NCBI GenBank assembly: GCA_015179125.1
Contig: WHVA01000295.1
Span: 62,001-126,000, forward strand
Length of the DNA stretch: 64,000 nt
Direction of reading: 5' to 3'
Origin: Gautieria morchelliformis
Taxonomy: Eukaryota; Basidiomycota; Agaricomycetes; Gomphales; Gomphaceae
Under the pieces are notes generated by a model. That model did not search any database and was not told the origin of the DNA. It saw nothing but the letters and a program-made list of their open reading frames with translations. The translations under genes were made by a program, and so were the position numbers. How positions within the stretch are numbered: position 1 is the first letter of the stretch; every line of letters begins with the position of its first letter. This document shows, in pieces, positions 31,181 through 43,231 of this stretch.

Positions 31181-33789
31181 ATGTCTGGAGTTCCACAAAG
31201 CCCTCTGCCAACCCTTCGTCGGCAATCTGACATCAATAATACACCTGCCCACCCGAAGTACCGTCATTCGGACCATAATGAGCCAATAAGCGAACGTCAC
31301 CTGGAACGAAAATGCTCCGCCCTATTGCGGGACATTGGCAACAAAATTCCAGAGGTCCCTATAGACTGGTTTTTGGAGCATATCTTGCCCCCATTGCCGG
31401 TACCTCGAGTTAGCGTCTCACAGGTCAAAAAACGACTTTTGAATGAAGGTACAATAAAATCAGTTTTTCCAGAACCGCCGGGCGAAGGCGAACAGTCCTG
31501 GACGATACCGCATTGCTTCGATCAGGACCCAGCGCACATAAGTGAAACGAATAAGAAGGATGAAGATGCCGTTTTCAGCAAATTGCCACTTTTCGTCGAT
31601 CATATCATTGCAGCTTTTCAAGCCGAGGTCGCTGTCATTATTCCCGGTGGCATTGGAAACCCGGACAGTTCTAAGCTCGTACATCACCCCAAAACGTCTC
31701 CCGCGCACCCTGGAGATTACCTTATCCGTCCAGACGGTTGTTTCATGCGTTTAAAAGCTTGCGACGGTCCTGGGGAGGATTTAGAGTCACAGTCCGAAAC
31801 CGATCCCTCCAAGTCGGCACGGATGCCAAATTACTCTTGGTTCAACATTGCATTGCCTTGCGAGTATAAGCTTGGCGCCTCTGAAAGTGATAGGGATGAC
31901 GTGAGTCTTACTAGCTATTAGGACCACACTTTTCTCATTGGACAATGCATATAGAATATACGAAAAGTTCTGTACGCTATGGCTCACATCATGCGAAAAG
32001 ATCCGTGTCGCAGATTCACCTATGGGCTCACGATCGAAAACACTCAGACGAGAATATGGTTTGCATGTCGGTCAACGGTTTACGTTACAAAGTCGTTCAA
32101 CTTCATACAAGTAAGTTGTGCCAGCAGTCATACGGTACATGGCATCGGCATTAATGAGCACCTGTCCCTTGCAGGAGCATGAGAGGTTTATCCATTTTGC
32201 ACTCTCGTTCTGTTTCGCAACAGAAATCCAAATGGGTTGGGATCCCACTATCGAGCGCCTATCCATTGGCAGTTCCGAGCAGTATAAAATACAGGTTCAG
32301 GATAAAGTCACTGGAAAAGTAGTATATGTCAAGACAGTCGAACTCATCGCCGACTTCGGTGCTGATGCTGTTCGTGGACGTGGTACGCGCGTCTGGAAAG
32401 CTTTATTGCGGCAATCGGATGGTACCGACATGCACGTCGTCGTTAAAGACGTATGGATTGATGCTGACCGCGTTCGGGAAGGTGACATTCGAACAATGCT
32501 TGAAGAACAAGCTTCCAATAATAAGACGAACAAAAACAAGATTGCAAAACACTTCGTCACTGTACTTTTTTCCGGCGACGTCCTCATCGATGGCCAAATT
32601 GACGACACCTTCGATTTTATTCAGCGGGGCCACGAAATTCCACCTGACTCGGATGAGCTCAAGCTCCGAGTCCATAAAAGTAATGGCATAGCCGTCTCTG
32701 TCAGTACCGGAGGGTTACCTATAACCTATCCAACTATGCCCTTCTTCCGACGCGTATATGGGCCGAAGGCACACTATCGTCTTATTTTCGCACAAGTTGC
32801 TCAGCCGATATACTCTATCCGTACTCTGCCCCAGTTTTTCTTGGCGATGAGAGATGCCGCCACTGGTGCGTACTAACTTTCCATTCGATTCGTCATACTT
32901 ATCATTTTCATCAATCAGCTCTCCAACTGATGGCGACATATCGTTGGGTACACAGGGATATCAGCCCAGGAAACATACTTGTCTGTGAAAATGTTGGCCT
33001 GCTGAGTGACCTGGAATATATGAAGCAGGAGTCCGACGTTACTCCTGCTCATAACGTTCGAACGGTACATCTACATTCCTGTTCTGTCATTCGCCCTGAT
33101 CAAATTGTCTGTAGGGAACAATCAACTTCATGGCTTGTGAGGTTGCCGAAGAAGCGTATTTGTTCAATCCCCGCGCTTCATACGAAGACATGCCGACAGA
33201 ATTTCGTCACAACCCTCTGCATGACCTGGAGTCACTGTGGTGGATCGCCGTTTGGCAGATTTTCTATTATACGCTACCACCTGATGATTCCAGCTCCTCA
33301 TCGCCAACAGATCATCATACCACTGAGGACCGAGAAGAGCGGCTGAGCTTACAGGAGCAAGCCTTCTTCAAAATGTTCCCGGAGGATCTTAACAATTCCA
33401 CAAGGTCTAGAATCATAACGACTCAATTCTCATTTGATGCAATAACCCGGAAGTGCTTCCTCGAGGGGTCAAAGTTGTCCAAGATCAGACACAAATTGAA
33501 CGCCCTGCGGAGTGATCTCCTTGAAGCATACCTGTCTGCCGAGAAGGATTTCAGCGAGACGCACGCCATCCACTCAGGTGCATATGTTCCGGTGGAAAAT
33601 GAACTTAAAGGTATCCACGAGAAGTTCATCGAGACCTTCCAACTTGCGGCAAACATGGCCCCAAGTTCTACCCTTACTCCTTTGACTTCCACGTTGCAAA
33701 CGCTGGGCAAGCGTTTGACTCAGACCGGTCGTGAAGGAGGCGACGATGGTAGTAGCGCTGGCCGGCGCGTGAAGCCCAAAGGAGGGTGA
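31181..33789 (+). CDS. FunK1-type protein kinase, five exons, intact
   Basis: Exons 31181-31900, 31955-32110, 32175-32865, 32919-33064 and 33115-33789 splice in frame (introns 54, 64, 53 and 50 bp, all GT-AG) to about 795 residues. Kinase features: Gly-rich turn (GRGTRVWK), candidate ATP lysine in HVVVKDVW (about K383), catalytic loop WVHRDISPGNIL (HRD about 534-536), DLE in place of DFG (SDLEY), and P+1-like GTINFMACE with HDLESLWW after it, the FunK1 signature. These kinases are expanded in multicellular mushrooms; substrates are unknown. The in-frame ATG at 31067 is an alternative start. An F-box-type propeller gene follows in the same direction, and both are duplicated at 59981-64000. Confidence 0.88.
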
Positions 33790-35339
33790 AGTTGGTGCGG
33801 TCAAACACGACTCGGGCTTAGGCTGCTGCAAGGCTGCTGACGACTATTGCCACCATAGGCTCCGAGTCTTTATGTATACTGTGTATTGAGTGTATTTGAT
33901 GATAATTATCGGCAGATTCGGCCGGGATGAAAGTTATGTGAGCGTGGAAATATTTTAAGTCAGAACCACCCATGGTACGGCGCCAAATTGAAGTCCAGTT
34001 CCACATGCAGTGCATGGCAACCCGGCCGCAAGAAGAATGTCTACGGACGTACTGAACCACCTAACCCTAATGTTAGTCATACAGTAGGTCATTGTGGGTG
34101 TTGTTAGCCGCCAACGACGCTTACCACGACGACCTCACGCTACGAGGGCGGGAAGGTATCCGACGATCCTATGTCGGACGCTATCGCACAGTGGCATGCG
34201 GAGCCTGGCATGGATGAGCGGTGACATTGCTTCGTCAGACCTGGAGGGAGGTGATGGGTCATGGAATGCGTACGAACTAGTCGATGGGATTTTCTCCAAG
34301 ACTCAATCTACTGGCTGCCCGCAGCATCCTGTTCGCCGGCCTTCCATCCAGGGATGATCCAGGGTCTCTCATTCTGTTTGAAGACGTCGGAATCACATTT
34401 CCCGACTTCGCCATGGACCCCACACAAGACTTGATCGCGTATATGCATAGCCGTCTATCTGACGCATCCAGGCATGTGTTGTTTGCGAATGTTCTCCTTC
34501 CGCGGTATGTTTGCTCTGCTCTAGCATTCTTCTCACGCATGTCACGCTTCATTTCCGGACAATATCTGACAATAAGGCGCACCCGCAAGATAGGTTTGCA
34601 GCCCATGCATAGCTTCTAACATCGTTTCAACATCGTTTCCTTGTGCTCATATTTATACCTCGGATTCAGCTCCTCATGTCTGTAATGTTTCCATCCGATG
34701 TCATTGGGGCCGTAATCCAGATCGTGAACGAGATCGTAGGCTTCGTGTGACAACTTGCATACCCTGACTGCTATCTCTAGTCGTAAACTAACCTTGCTGC
34801 GCTTGGCGACTTTGCGTTCGTCTCGGACCGGGCGTACGTGCTCACATCCCCAGTTCCCACCGCCTGCTTCCGGGTATACACTTTTTGGTATAAATCCGGA
34901 TGGTAATGAATCGCCTGTGTCGCCCTGCCTTTGTGCCACACTTCGTCTTCCCGCCATGCGGGAAGGAGCGACTGCGTCATTGCTTGGCATACATACAGGC
35001 CCATTCATTACCAACTCTTCTCAGCGGTTAAGGCCCCCAAAGGTGTTTGTTACTGCCCCACATACCCGCATTCACACCGTCAGTATCGACCTTGCCCATG
35101 GTCCCAATCCTCCAGAGCCTCCCGCCTCATGTCTTATTGTTATTCGTAACAAGGCCTTTCCTTGCTTATGCAGAACATCTTGAACCTGTAGATGTCCCCT
35201 GGGATGATTGGGGTCCGGCACATACACGTTGGATTCCGGGCGGCACTGGTTCCCTATGGCTGCGATCATTCACGGCGAGCGCTTCATACGTCTATATACT
35301 CCAGCAGATGACGGTCCAGGTTATATAGAGATGTATGAC
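31326..35339 (+). repeat. Inverted duplication, arm 1 (about 4 kb)
   Basis: Matches the reverse complement of 59981-64000 almost colinearly (4,014 versus 4,020 bp), covering introns, spacer and coding sequence alike. The inner edge at 35339/59981 is sharp, in the middle of the propeller gene. The outer edge lies beyond the window at 64000. Confidence 0.93.
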
Positions 35340-35520
35340 TTCGGTGTGCTGCATGTGCCTCCATCATGGGTGACACGGCAAGAAACGATCCTCTGTTAGA
35401 CAATGTCTTCGCGTCGCCTGTCATCTATCGGCTCCCATGTCAATATTAGCCAAGCAAGAAAACCTCCCTTACTCTGGGTTTATGCTCAATGAGGATCGTT
35501 TGGTCGGGCTCAAGGTGCGG
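34090..35520 (+). pseudogene. F-box-type beta-propeller family gene, frame broken or multi-exon
   Basis: Three frames on the plus strand give consecutive pieces of one protein: NAYELVDGIFSKTQ, FSPRLNLLAARSILFAGLPS, ILFEDVGITFPDFAMDPTQDL, then GYTLFGINPDGNESPVSP ... ATLRLPAMREG ... GIHTGPF ... RIHTVSIDL, VDVPWDDWGPAHTRWI, GERFIRLYTPADDGPGYIEMYDFGVLHVP and LPYSGFMLNEDRLVGLKVR. This order (D-P-x-QDL, HTGPF, DWGP-TRW) is that of a large Agaricomycete F-box/WD-like family. Some shifts could be introns, but others lack splice sites, so it is probably a pseudogene. The F-box itself was not found upstream. Confidence 0.55.
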
Positions 35521-35639
35521 GATTGTAACATTACTAGAGCGGGCCTTAGTAACATGTTTATCAGCGACACTGGAATGACGACACAACGAGCGTTGATGTG
35601 TTCGTGTTGTGACCACCCCTGTGTCACTATCCATGCATC

Positions 35640-36050
35640 TATCTTTTCGATATCCTCCGGAGTGAACTCCTTGAATGTAAGTTGGCCAGCCAATGTTGGA
35701 TAGTTCTGCATGAACTCCAGCTGCGCATGTGAGGCCTGTACACCACAGTGGTCAGCTTATACAGGAGGACTAACTGTTGCCACCCATGTGTTTGTATGTT
35801 AATGCATTCACCAGCTCAGGTCTGTTCAAGCCAGATCGGCATGTTGGGAGAACATCTCGACGGCAGTATCGATTTAACCTTGTTGCAGGCTGAGCTGTGC
35901 GAGCGTTGCCACAGCTGCCTCGCAATTGGGATCTATTACTAGTACCTCACGGCACAAAGTCTCGGCTACGACATTGTCCTGCTTCCACTGGTAGAACGCC
36001 AACCCTTTGTTGACCAGCGGAAGAACATTCATCTGTGGCCGCCTTGAATT
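35640..36050 (-). pseudogene. TOM70: TOM70-like mitochondrial import receptor fragment
   Basis: Minus-strand readings give [46 protein letters not shown], a premature stop, IDTAVEMFSQHADLA, RPELVNALTYKH and ASHAQLEFMQNYPTLAGQL. This is the C-terminal TPR segment of Tom70, the outer-membrane receptor for mitochondrial precursor proteins. Retained introns separate the last pieces. After GQL the reading turns to unrelated sequence (TFKEFTPEDIEKIDAWI), and the upstream part of the gene is missing. Confidence 0.65.
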
Positions 36051-36241
36051 GGGATCAGAGCAGAATTATACATGCTGTGGGCGCGACAACGGATCAACGA
36101 AACTTGCCCAGGTTGTGCACGGAGCTCACTCACTGCAAGGCGCGACATGATATGTAGCTGCGTTGCCTCTCAGGCAGATAGCTCAACTATACTTGCGGAT
36201 ATGACCGAGTACGTACAAAGCCACGTGCCAATGATTGACAC

Positions 36242-37271
36242 TGTCAAGATTGGTTTTCAGGTGTTAATATCGTGTATTAGTGAACACAGCGAATGCCCGA
36301 ATAACTTGTGCCAATAAGTATGCCGTTCAGTAAATAGGTGAACCAATGAATGTCCACAAGATAAGAGGGTTGCCCGAACGGAGCTCGCCCTATCTACAGT
36401 CGTAGCGAAATAGCCCGTGGCTCTTGACGATGTAACGTGCAAGGTGTCACGGAAGGGCCATCTGAGTAGCGACAGTCCCTTCGCCGGCGAAGGTGCTCCT
36501 TTGGAGCCCTTCGCCGACAGCACAGCAAATAGTTCGAAGGCTAAGGTAACAAAGATGAAGTATGAGAACTCACCAGTGATGCCTAAGTCCTCTGCTGGTC
36601 GAAGATAGAAATCTCCAAGAGAAGGCTCAAGACGATGATCACAGCGAGGTCAAGTTTGCACAAGATGGACGACGTATAATAATTGAACTGGGGAATATAC
36701 ATGTGAATGTAAACTACTTAATCGAATGCTCATATGGTATCAGCGAATAGGAAAGAGGCCGTTGTGAGTCAGGGTTGGATAGGGGTGCGCAGTCATGATA
36801 CTAAGCAGATGGAATCAACATACAATAGAGTGAGGGAAGAGTGCGAACGTGAAACGACGGAGAGTAAAGGTGGCGAAGGCACTTATGTACAAAACCATGT
36901 CTTGGGACCCGCATACATTCTACCCTGCACGGGCTCTTCATCCACTGGGTTGATCCCACACGACCTACGGAAGGGACGTCCCGCGAACACACTTTGGCCA
37001 TATGAACACCCAAAAGGGTTGGATTAAGAAGATGATGGGGTTAGTGATGAACCATCACGCCGGGTAAATGGTATCGATCGTATTTGATGGCATGCCTGCT
37101 GGCGAAATGTGTGAGCAGCGAATAGCGGTTCAGAGAATGGGGCGAACAGCGAATAGAGCGGATGTAGGGGAAGGGTGGTCGGAGTGTGAGGCGAACTCAG
37201 GCGAAGGTGCTAGGGAGTGACGAGGGGGAACATAGAGGCAGTGGGGTAAGAGAAATACACAGGTCATGACA
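36242..37271 (-). mobile_element. Repeat A copy 4, TSD GACAC/GACGC
   Basis: A complete 1,030-bp copy from TGTCAAGATTGG to GGTCATGACA. The flanking 5-mers GACAC and GACGC differ by one base. It inserts between the TOM70 fragment and the C2-NACHT remnant. No coding potential is evident. Confidence 0.88.
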
Positions 37272-37549
37272 GACGCGCGCTTCAACTCTGGACGCCGAGA
37301 ACACAGGCTTCGATGTCTTCGATGAGGTCACAAGTACGCAGTACCATACGGCGACTCTTGTCGTCTGTTTCTGCCTACCACCCACCTCGAACACTGCGAA
37401 CAATGAACAACGTTAAGGGCATGGTAGCGTATGTCCACGATCACTTCTCTAGTGAGCCAACTGTTCACTCTCCACCCCGAAGTATTCCCGCAGCAATCAA
37501 AGTTGCAGGAAAGGCTCTTTCACTTGCACTATCTACTGTATACTGACTC

Positions 37550-39926
37550 TTGGCCATGGCAACAGACTTGAGATGCACCCATCTTCCCAATGTCACACTG
37601 CTCGGCAAACGTCCTAGTCATTGCTTCGTGAAACTCGTCGTCGATAAGGACACCCCGCAGAAGACTGCGTTTTCTGCGAGAGGCAATACTGCCTCGTGGA
37701 ATGAGCCATTCTATTTGTGCGTGAATTCCAGCGTTATGGTCTCAATGTGACCTTAAATCCATCCACAGCTTCAACTTGAATCGGTCTTCTGTGTTGGAAA
37801 TTGAAGTATGTGGGCATCATACCATCGGCCATGATGACTACATAGGCGGTACGAAGGAAAGGATTGAGTTGCTACTTGCGGGAGGAGCAACTGGCGGTCA
37901 GTCCTTTTCACTCATTGACAGAATGTATGCGTAATCATCGAACACAGCAGCCGTTGCTCGCAAATTGCGAAAATCAGATAAGGCAGGGAAGATCCAAGAG
38001 GTTCAGACTGTCCTAGAGTTCACCATTACGTCTTTCGGGGGGCCTGGCGAGGCGTGGGAGGCGCAGTTGAACGAAGCGGTCAGCGGAATGGAAGCGGTCG
38101 ATGAAATGTTCTCCCCACCGTCCCTAATTGTTAGTGCAGGGGCTGGGGTCGATGTCGCGACTTCCACCATCGATAGTTTGAAGACAATATCGACGACTTG
38201 GGCTACCCTCATGAACAATATCAGGCTGTATACCGATATCGTGGATAAGGCCTCAGAGGTATGATTAGGTTGGTCGCTCCCAGGTCATCTCATTGACATG
38301 GTGTGCTCTGAGTCTAGGTCCATCCTTATGCGGAAATGGCATGGTCTACCTGTCTCTTGCACACAATGTACGTCTATGACATACACCAATCAGATAAATA
38401 TAGCTGACATCTGGGGATGACTCTATTTAGACGGTCATTGCTCAGATGGACCGGGACGATAGGATCCATGGCCTGGCGAAAATCATTGGTGACACCTATG
38501 CATTCGTCCATCTGGCAGAGCCATTGAAGAAAATTGAATTGCACAAGTCAATTATCTTATTGTTGGAGGAGCAGACATTACAGTGCAGCTACTTTGTCCG
38601 CACCTACGCAAAAAACAAGGGTTTCCGTACGTCGGACCTACTGTGACGTGGCCATAGCTGATGAACTCTGTTCAGGGAAAAGAACCGTGGAATATCTAGT
38701 CTCCGAGATCGAGCAATACCTGGAATCTTTCGACAAACTCCAGTTGGAGTTACAACAACTTGGCGTGATTCATACTGAAATCACTGTACAGCATGTTGAA
38801 ATCACTGTACTACATGTTCTGAATGTTGTCGAGGAAATTGGCGAGTTTTCTGATTTGCAGCCTTTACCCAGGCTAATACACCTTGCAACTAGCTGGAGAA
38901 GTTCCACTTAATGACATGCCCCATGCACAGGGAGCTCGTTTCGATCCTAATAAGGGATGTCTGCGGGGTACTCGGGATAAAGTTATCGTGGAGATATGTA
39001 AGTGGGTCAACCAGGAGGATAGCGGCGATACCCCCCGGATATTCTTCTTGAACGATGTTGCAGGTGCCGGCAAGTCTGCAATTGCTCACGAGGTCGCTAA
39101 ATGATTTGACAGGCTCAAACATCTCGGATTGTCATATTGTTTTAACCGCGCTCATCAGGCCGAACGCTCCCCCAGCAATGTCTTTAGCGCAATTGCTTGT
39201 GGTCTAGCTGATCTAGATCCAAAACGCAAAGCGTCTTTATTGAGAGTGATTGGGGAGAATTGAGAACTTCGAACAACATTGGTGCCTAGTGAGCAATTCA
39301 AGAGGTTCATTCTAGATCCCGCCCAGGGCCTAACCACCGTTGGACCGACGGTGATCGTCATTGATGCATTAGATGAGAGTGGAGATGAGGAATCTCGCCA
39401 TGGGCTTTTGTCTGTTCTTGGCAAAGAAGCTGCAGAACTGCCATCCAATTTCCATGTTCTAATCACTTCCCGTGCCGAAAAAGACATCCAGGATGCCCTT
39501 CTTGGGAAGAAGCACGTCCTTGCCAAGTCCATAAAGGAGATTGACCCCAACCCTGATGAGGACATTTCCCTCTTTGTGCAAGCCCAACTGGGCAACATTC
39601 CTGCCCTCAAGCAGAAATGGCCCAACAAAGCTTGGTGTAGATTATTAGTCGAGAAATTGGAAGGTCACTTTCAGTGGGTGTCCATGGCTTGTTGATTTGT
39701 CAAAGGAGATGGGAAGGGTGGTTGCGTTCCTGTTAAGCAACTGGAGGAACTTTCAGCCAAGAACCTCACTGGAATGGAAAATCTGTATCTTGGTATCCTC
39801 AAGCAGATATTTGGGCATGGTGATGACTTGACGGACGAATGCAGACACCGGGGAGCTCCTTTCAGCACCATTCGAAGGCCACACCCACTGGGTCACGTCG
39901 GTTGCGTTCTCGCAGGACAGCAAGCG
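37550..39926 (+). pseudogene. C2-NACHT STAND (NLR-like) protein, broken
   Basis: An N-terminal C2-like segment (HCFVKLVVDKDTPQKTAFSARGNTASWNEPF, then VLEIEVCGHHTIGHDDYIG after an intron) is followed by helical segments (KIQEVQTVLEF ... TISTTWATLMNNIRLYTDIV). A NACHT module follows with Walker A LNDVAGAGKSAIAHEVA (about 39050) and Walker B TVIVIDALDES (about 39350), then LITSRAEKDIQ. Stops follow the P-loop region (39102), at about 39262 and after WVSMAC (39695), and the Gypsy C LTR truncates the 3' end at 39927. Intact homologues are signalling NTPases implicated in non-self recognition in fungi. No C-terminal repeat domain remains. Confidence 0.7.
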
Positions 39927-40121
39927 TGTAAATAACCTAGATACCATACATGTACTCTAGTTATTACATCATCCCAGTGGGCCCCTTAGGGACCCACTGT
40001 ATAGTTTATCGGTTCCCATCGCATCTTACCCTTATACTGTCACTATGTAGCATCAGAATACCACACCTTGGTCAAGTTCTGTGTGCCCTTGTGACTCAAG
40101 GCATAAGATCGTCATCTTTAC
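39927..40121 (+). repeat. Gypsy C 5' LTR (195 bp)
   Basis: Begins TGTAAATAACC and ends ATCTTTACA, matching the solo LTR at 1951-2163 in reverse. Left flank AAGCG and right flank CCTTT differ, as expected for a terminal LTR whose right side is the element's own interior. Confidence 0.8.
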
Positions 40122-40217
40122 ACCTTTTTGAACTATCCTGCGGTTGATTGCCGCGCGACCAACCGATTGTGGATTCGAAGCAATCTTGAAAAAGATCGCT
40201 GTGTCGACAACTAAACA

Positions 40218-42750
40218 TTGTTGAGACCCTCCAGTAGACCTTCTACTGTCAGCTGTGAGCATGATGATTCCACGCAGTCGAAGACGGACACGAGCGACAA
40301 TCCACGCAGTCGAAGATGGACACGAGCGACAAGCTCGTGGTCCACACCACAGGCACAGCCCAGTGACACCACGGCTGACGCTACCCTGGACCAAGAGGCC
40401 AGGACATTAGAAGACGGAGAGATCGTAGATCTCACCGCCCTCGTCCCCCCAATGGAGGACGAGGAAAATCCCGGCCATGTCTCGTCGAGCGTGGTCGAGG
40501 AGGAGACGACGCCGGGCAACAAGCCAGCGCCGTCCCCCCAATCCCCTCTGCCCAGAGACAAGGGAAAGGGCAGAGAAGTCTCGCCGTCGTCAGACGGCAG
40601 AACATCAACGTCGAGGCGGGCACAAAGCCACGACTCGAACCGCCGCTCACGAGTAGAGCGACGACGATCGTCCCTGAAGGGGGACGACGGCAAAAAAGAC
40701 GAGCCCCAGACGATGGTCAGGGCTCGGAATACTCGAGCTCCAGTCGTAAGAGCTCGAGAGCTCATGCCATCGACCAAGAGATGGCAGAGGCGCTGAACAA
40801 GCAGGTGCAGGCTGCGCTGCACTGAAGCACGCTCACATGCCACAAGCACGATCAGCTAGCATCGCAGCTTGACAACGCTGCCTCCGCCTTAATGGCAATC
40901 AGCAAGGAACTCCACCAGGTGGAGGAGATCAGGCTGCAGGATGCAGCCATGCTAGAAGACGTCCAGAAGGCCCTCCGCCCACGCGGGGAACGCGACACAA
41001 CACGTCTGAGCTCGCGACAGTCCGCAGCTAACGAACGCGATCATGACACGGAAGACCCACAACGAAAGGAGTGGGACAAGCAGCGAATGCCACCGCCAGC
41101 TGTCCTGGTCGAACAGGATGTGAGGTTCAGGAATGAACCTCAGGAGCAACCGGCTGCCCCAATGGACAGCCGCAAGACGATCCAACAGATCGTCAGGGAA
41201 CAGGTCGCCTCAGAGCCTGACTCTGAAACGACGACCGAGAGCTTAGAGCTCGAAGTCGCGCACTGGCAGCGTAAAGAGGCCCCAGCCGCATGCCACCATA
41301 TGCAGGCCCTTGAGCTACTAGCGAAGAACGCTGAGGAAGCAGTGGCCCACAGCCACACCGCTCAGCTGCCCGACGAGCAGCTCACGCGAGCCGTGCAGGA
41401 CGCATGGCAAGCGCACGCAGCCTACAACAGCAGGCTGCAGATCCGCAACGTGGGACTGACCGGGGACACCAAAATGCCCCCAGACTTGAGAGCAAAAAAT
41501 GCTCCCGATCCCGATCCGGGCATACAACAGCCGCGCGAGCGATCCATGGCCCCAACGGAAGGCCAGGGAATCCCGGACCAGGCTGACGTTGTACCGCTGG
41601 AGCCGTACGACGGGATCACACGGATGATCCGCGTGGCGTTAGCAGATGCTGCGGACACAGACCCAGAGAAGTCTGTGCTGGCGAAAGCCAGCATGAAGCT
41701 GGCTCACCCCGAGCCATACACCGGGGGATCTGACCTCGAAGAGTTTGAGATCTTCGTAGCAGCCATCTTACGATGGCTAAAATTGAACTGCCTCCTAGGG
41801 CCAACCAGCATAGACATGCAGTTCAGCTACGTGGGCAATCACCTCACCGGTGAAGCCCAGGAATGGTTCCTTCGAAACGTTGAACGCTTCGATCGCCAGG
41901 TCCGCAGCTGGACACTGGAAACAGTGATGCAGGGCCTTCAAACGAGGTTCCTGCACACACTGACGTACCATCACGCATCGAACAAATTCAACGCGGTCAT
42001 GCAGGGCATGAAAACCGTTCAGGAGATGCTGAATGAGCTCACGAAATACGCGGCACGTATGGTACAGCCGCCAGACGATTACACATTCCGGAGACGGTTC
42101 GTGTCGGCGCTGCGCAACGAAGTCCTCAAAAAGGGCTACAACGCCGAGAGCAGCTCAATAGAGCAGCTCTTAGAGACCGCCCAAATGATCGAGGAAGCAT
42201 CCCAATACAATATGGGGATGCGCCACGCAGAGAGTGCAGCGGCAACGGCCAGCGCTGCCCGGCTCACAGGAAGCAAGCCGTTGACACAGACAGGCCTGAC
42301 AGGCCCAGCCTGTTCTCAAGAAGTGGAGCGGTGCAACGGCCGCCTCCCCCACGCCCAGCACAAGCTGGACGCCCACCTGAAGCTAAACAGCCTCAAGCAT
42401 CAGGGTCGTCCCTGCGACCTGCCCCACCAGCGAAAGCGTTGGGCTGACCTAACGATCGGCCCAGCGGCAACCAAAGCAGTACCACATGCTTTGAATGCAG
42501 CCAACCTGGCCACAAGAGAGCAGAATGCCCCCGGCTTAAGTCCGGCATCAGGACAGCGGCCGCGAGGCACGAAGAAGAGACCGAAGATCCAGAGACGGAT
42601 CTCGGTCAAAATTCTCTCCATCAAATTGATGAAGAGGGGGAGGGTGATGCCCAACCCAATGATGCTCCAGAGAACGGAGACGCGCCCGCTGAAGAGTGGG
42701 ATCCAGAGCCGTCCCAATATTACAAATGGGATGAAGAGGCGGAGGGCGCC
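40218..42750 (+). pseudogene. gag: Gypsy C Gag with frameshifts; zinc knuckle off-frame
   Basis: The N-terminal frame (40218-40796; acidic LEDGEIVDLTALVPPMEDE, basic Ser/Arg-rich tract) shifts near 40750 to the long frame that runs to 42826, which has a TGA at 40823-40825 upstream of its ATG at 40892. The retrotransposon-gag domain is visible (EPYTGGSDLEEFEIFVAAIL ... GEAQEWFLRNV ... FRRRFVSALR). The CCHC knuckle CFECSQPGHKRAEC (42487-42528) is in another frame, so a further indel lies between 42300 and 42480. That third frame continues (YYKWDEEAEGA) to the solo LTR. A 32-bp tandem duplication at 40267-40330 caused another shift. Confidence 0.75.
40267..40330 (+). repeat. 32-bp tandem duplication in gag
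   Basis: Two copies of TCCACGCAGTCGAAGA(C/T)GGA plus CACGAGCGACAA differ by one base. A 32-bp period is not a multiple of three, so the duplication shifts the Gag frame. Confidence 0.85.
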
Positions 42751-43231
42751 TGTAAGGGCAACCCTGGCTAGTTGTGGAGATCACACTACCACACAACTGA
42801 CAAGGGGAAATCCAAAGTATGTATAAATGAACGGAGTATACAAGAGAGGGGATTCTCACCTGACAAGGGGAAATCCAAAGAGAAAAGTCTAAGGACCCCC
42901 AATGTCAGCGAGCCCGTATTATACTACGCTGCGCAGCCAGGGACAACACTTGGCACCCGCCATAAACCCTGCATCCCCCTGACCCTTGATCGACCCTTGA
43001 TGCCACCTATTATGCGAGTCGCTTGATTTCCGACACTGTTCTGGGAGTGGAAGTCGGAAATTGGAGTGGAACTGGCAAGGCGAACAGAACTGGTGGAAGT
43101 TCTCCCAGAAGCGGAATCATTTCCGAAAGCGGAGACGGAGATGGAATCGGAACCGGAACCGGAGTCGGAAATGGAGTCGGAACTGGGTGTGGTGTCGGAA
43201 CTGGAAATGGAAAACAGGGTGTCCCCTGACA
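42751..43231 (+). mobile_element. Solo LTR (481 bp), TSD GCGCC
   Basis: Close relative of 5718-6206 (TGTAAGGGCAACC to GTCCCCTGACA) with perfect flanking GCGCC (42746-42750 and 43232-43236). LTR plus one duplication is 486 bp, divisible by three. The frame before and after is therefore the same, but stops inside the LTR break translation. Confidence 0.92.

Noticed and set aside
36242-37271. Repeat A as a cut-and-paste DNA transposon
   Set aside because: Only about 5 bp of terminal inverted repeat, TG...CA ends and 5-bp duplications fit an LTR better; no transposase is linked.
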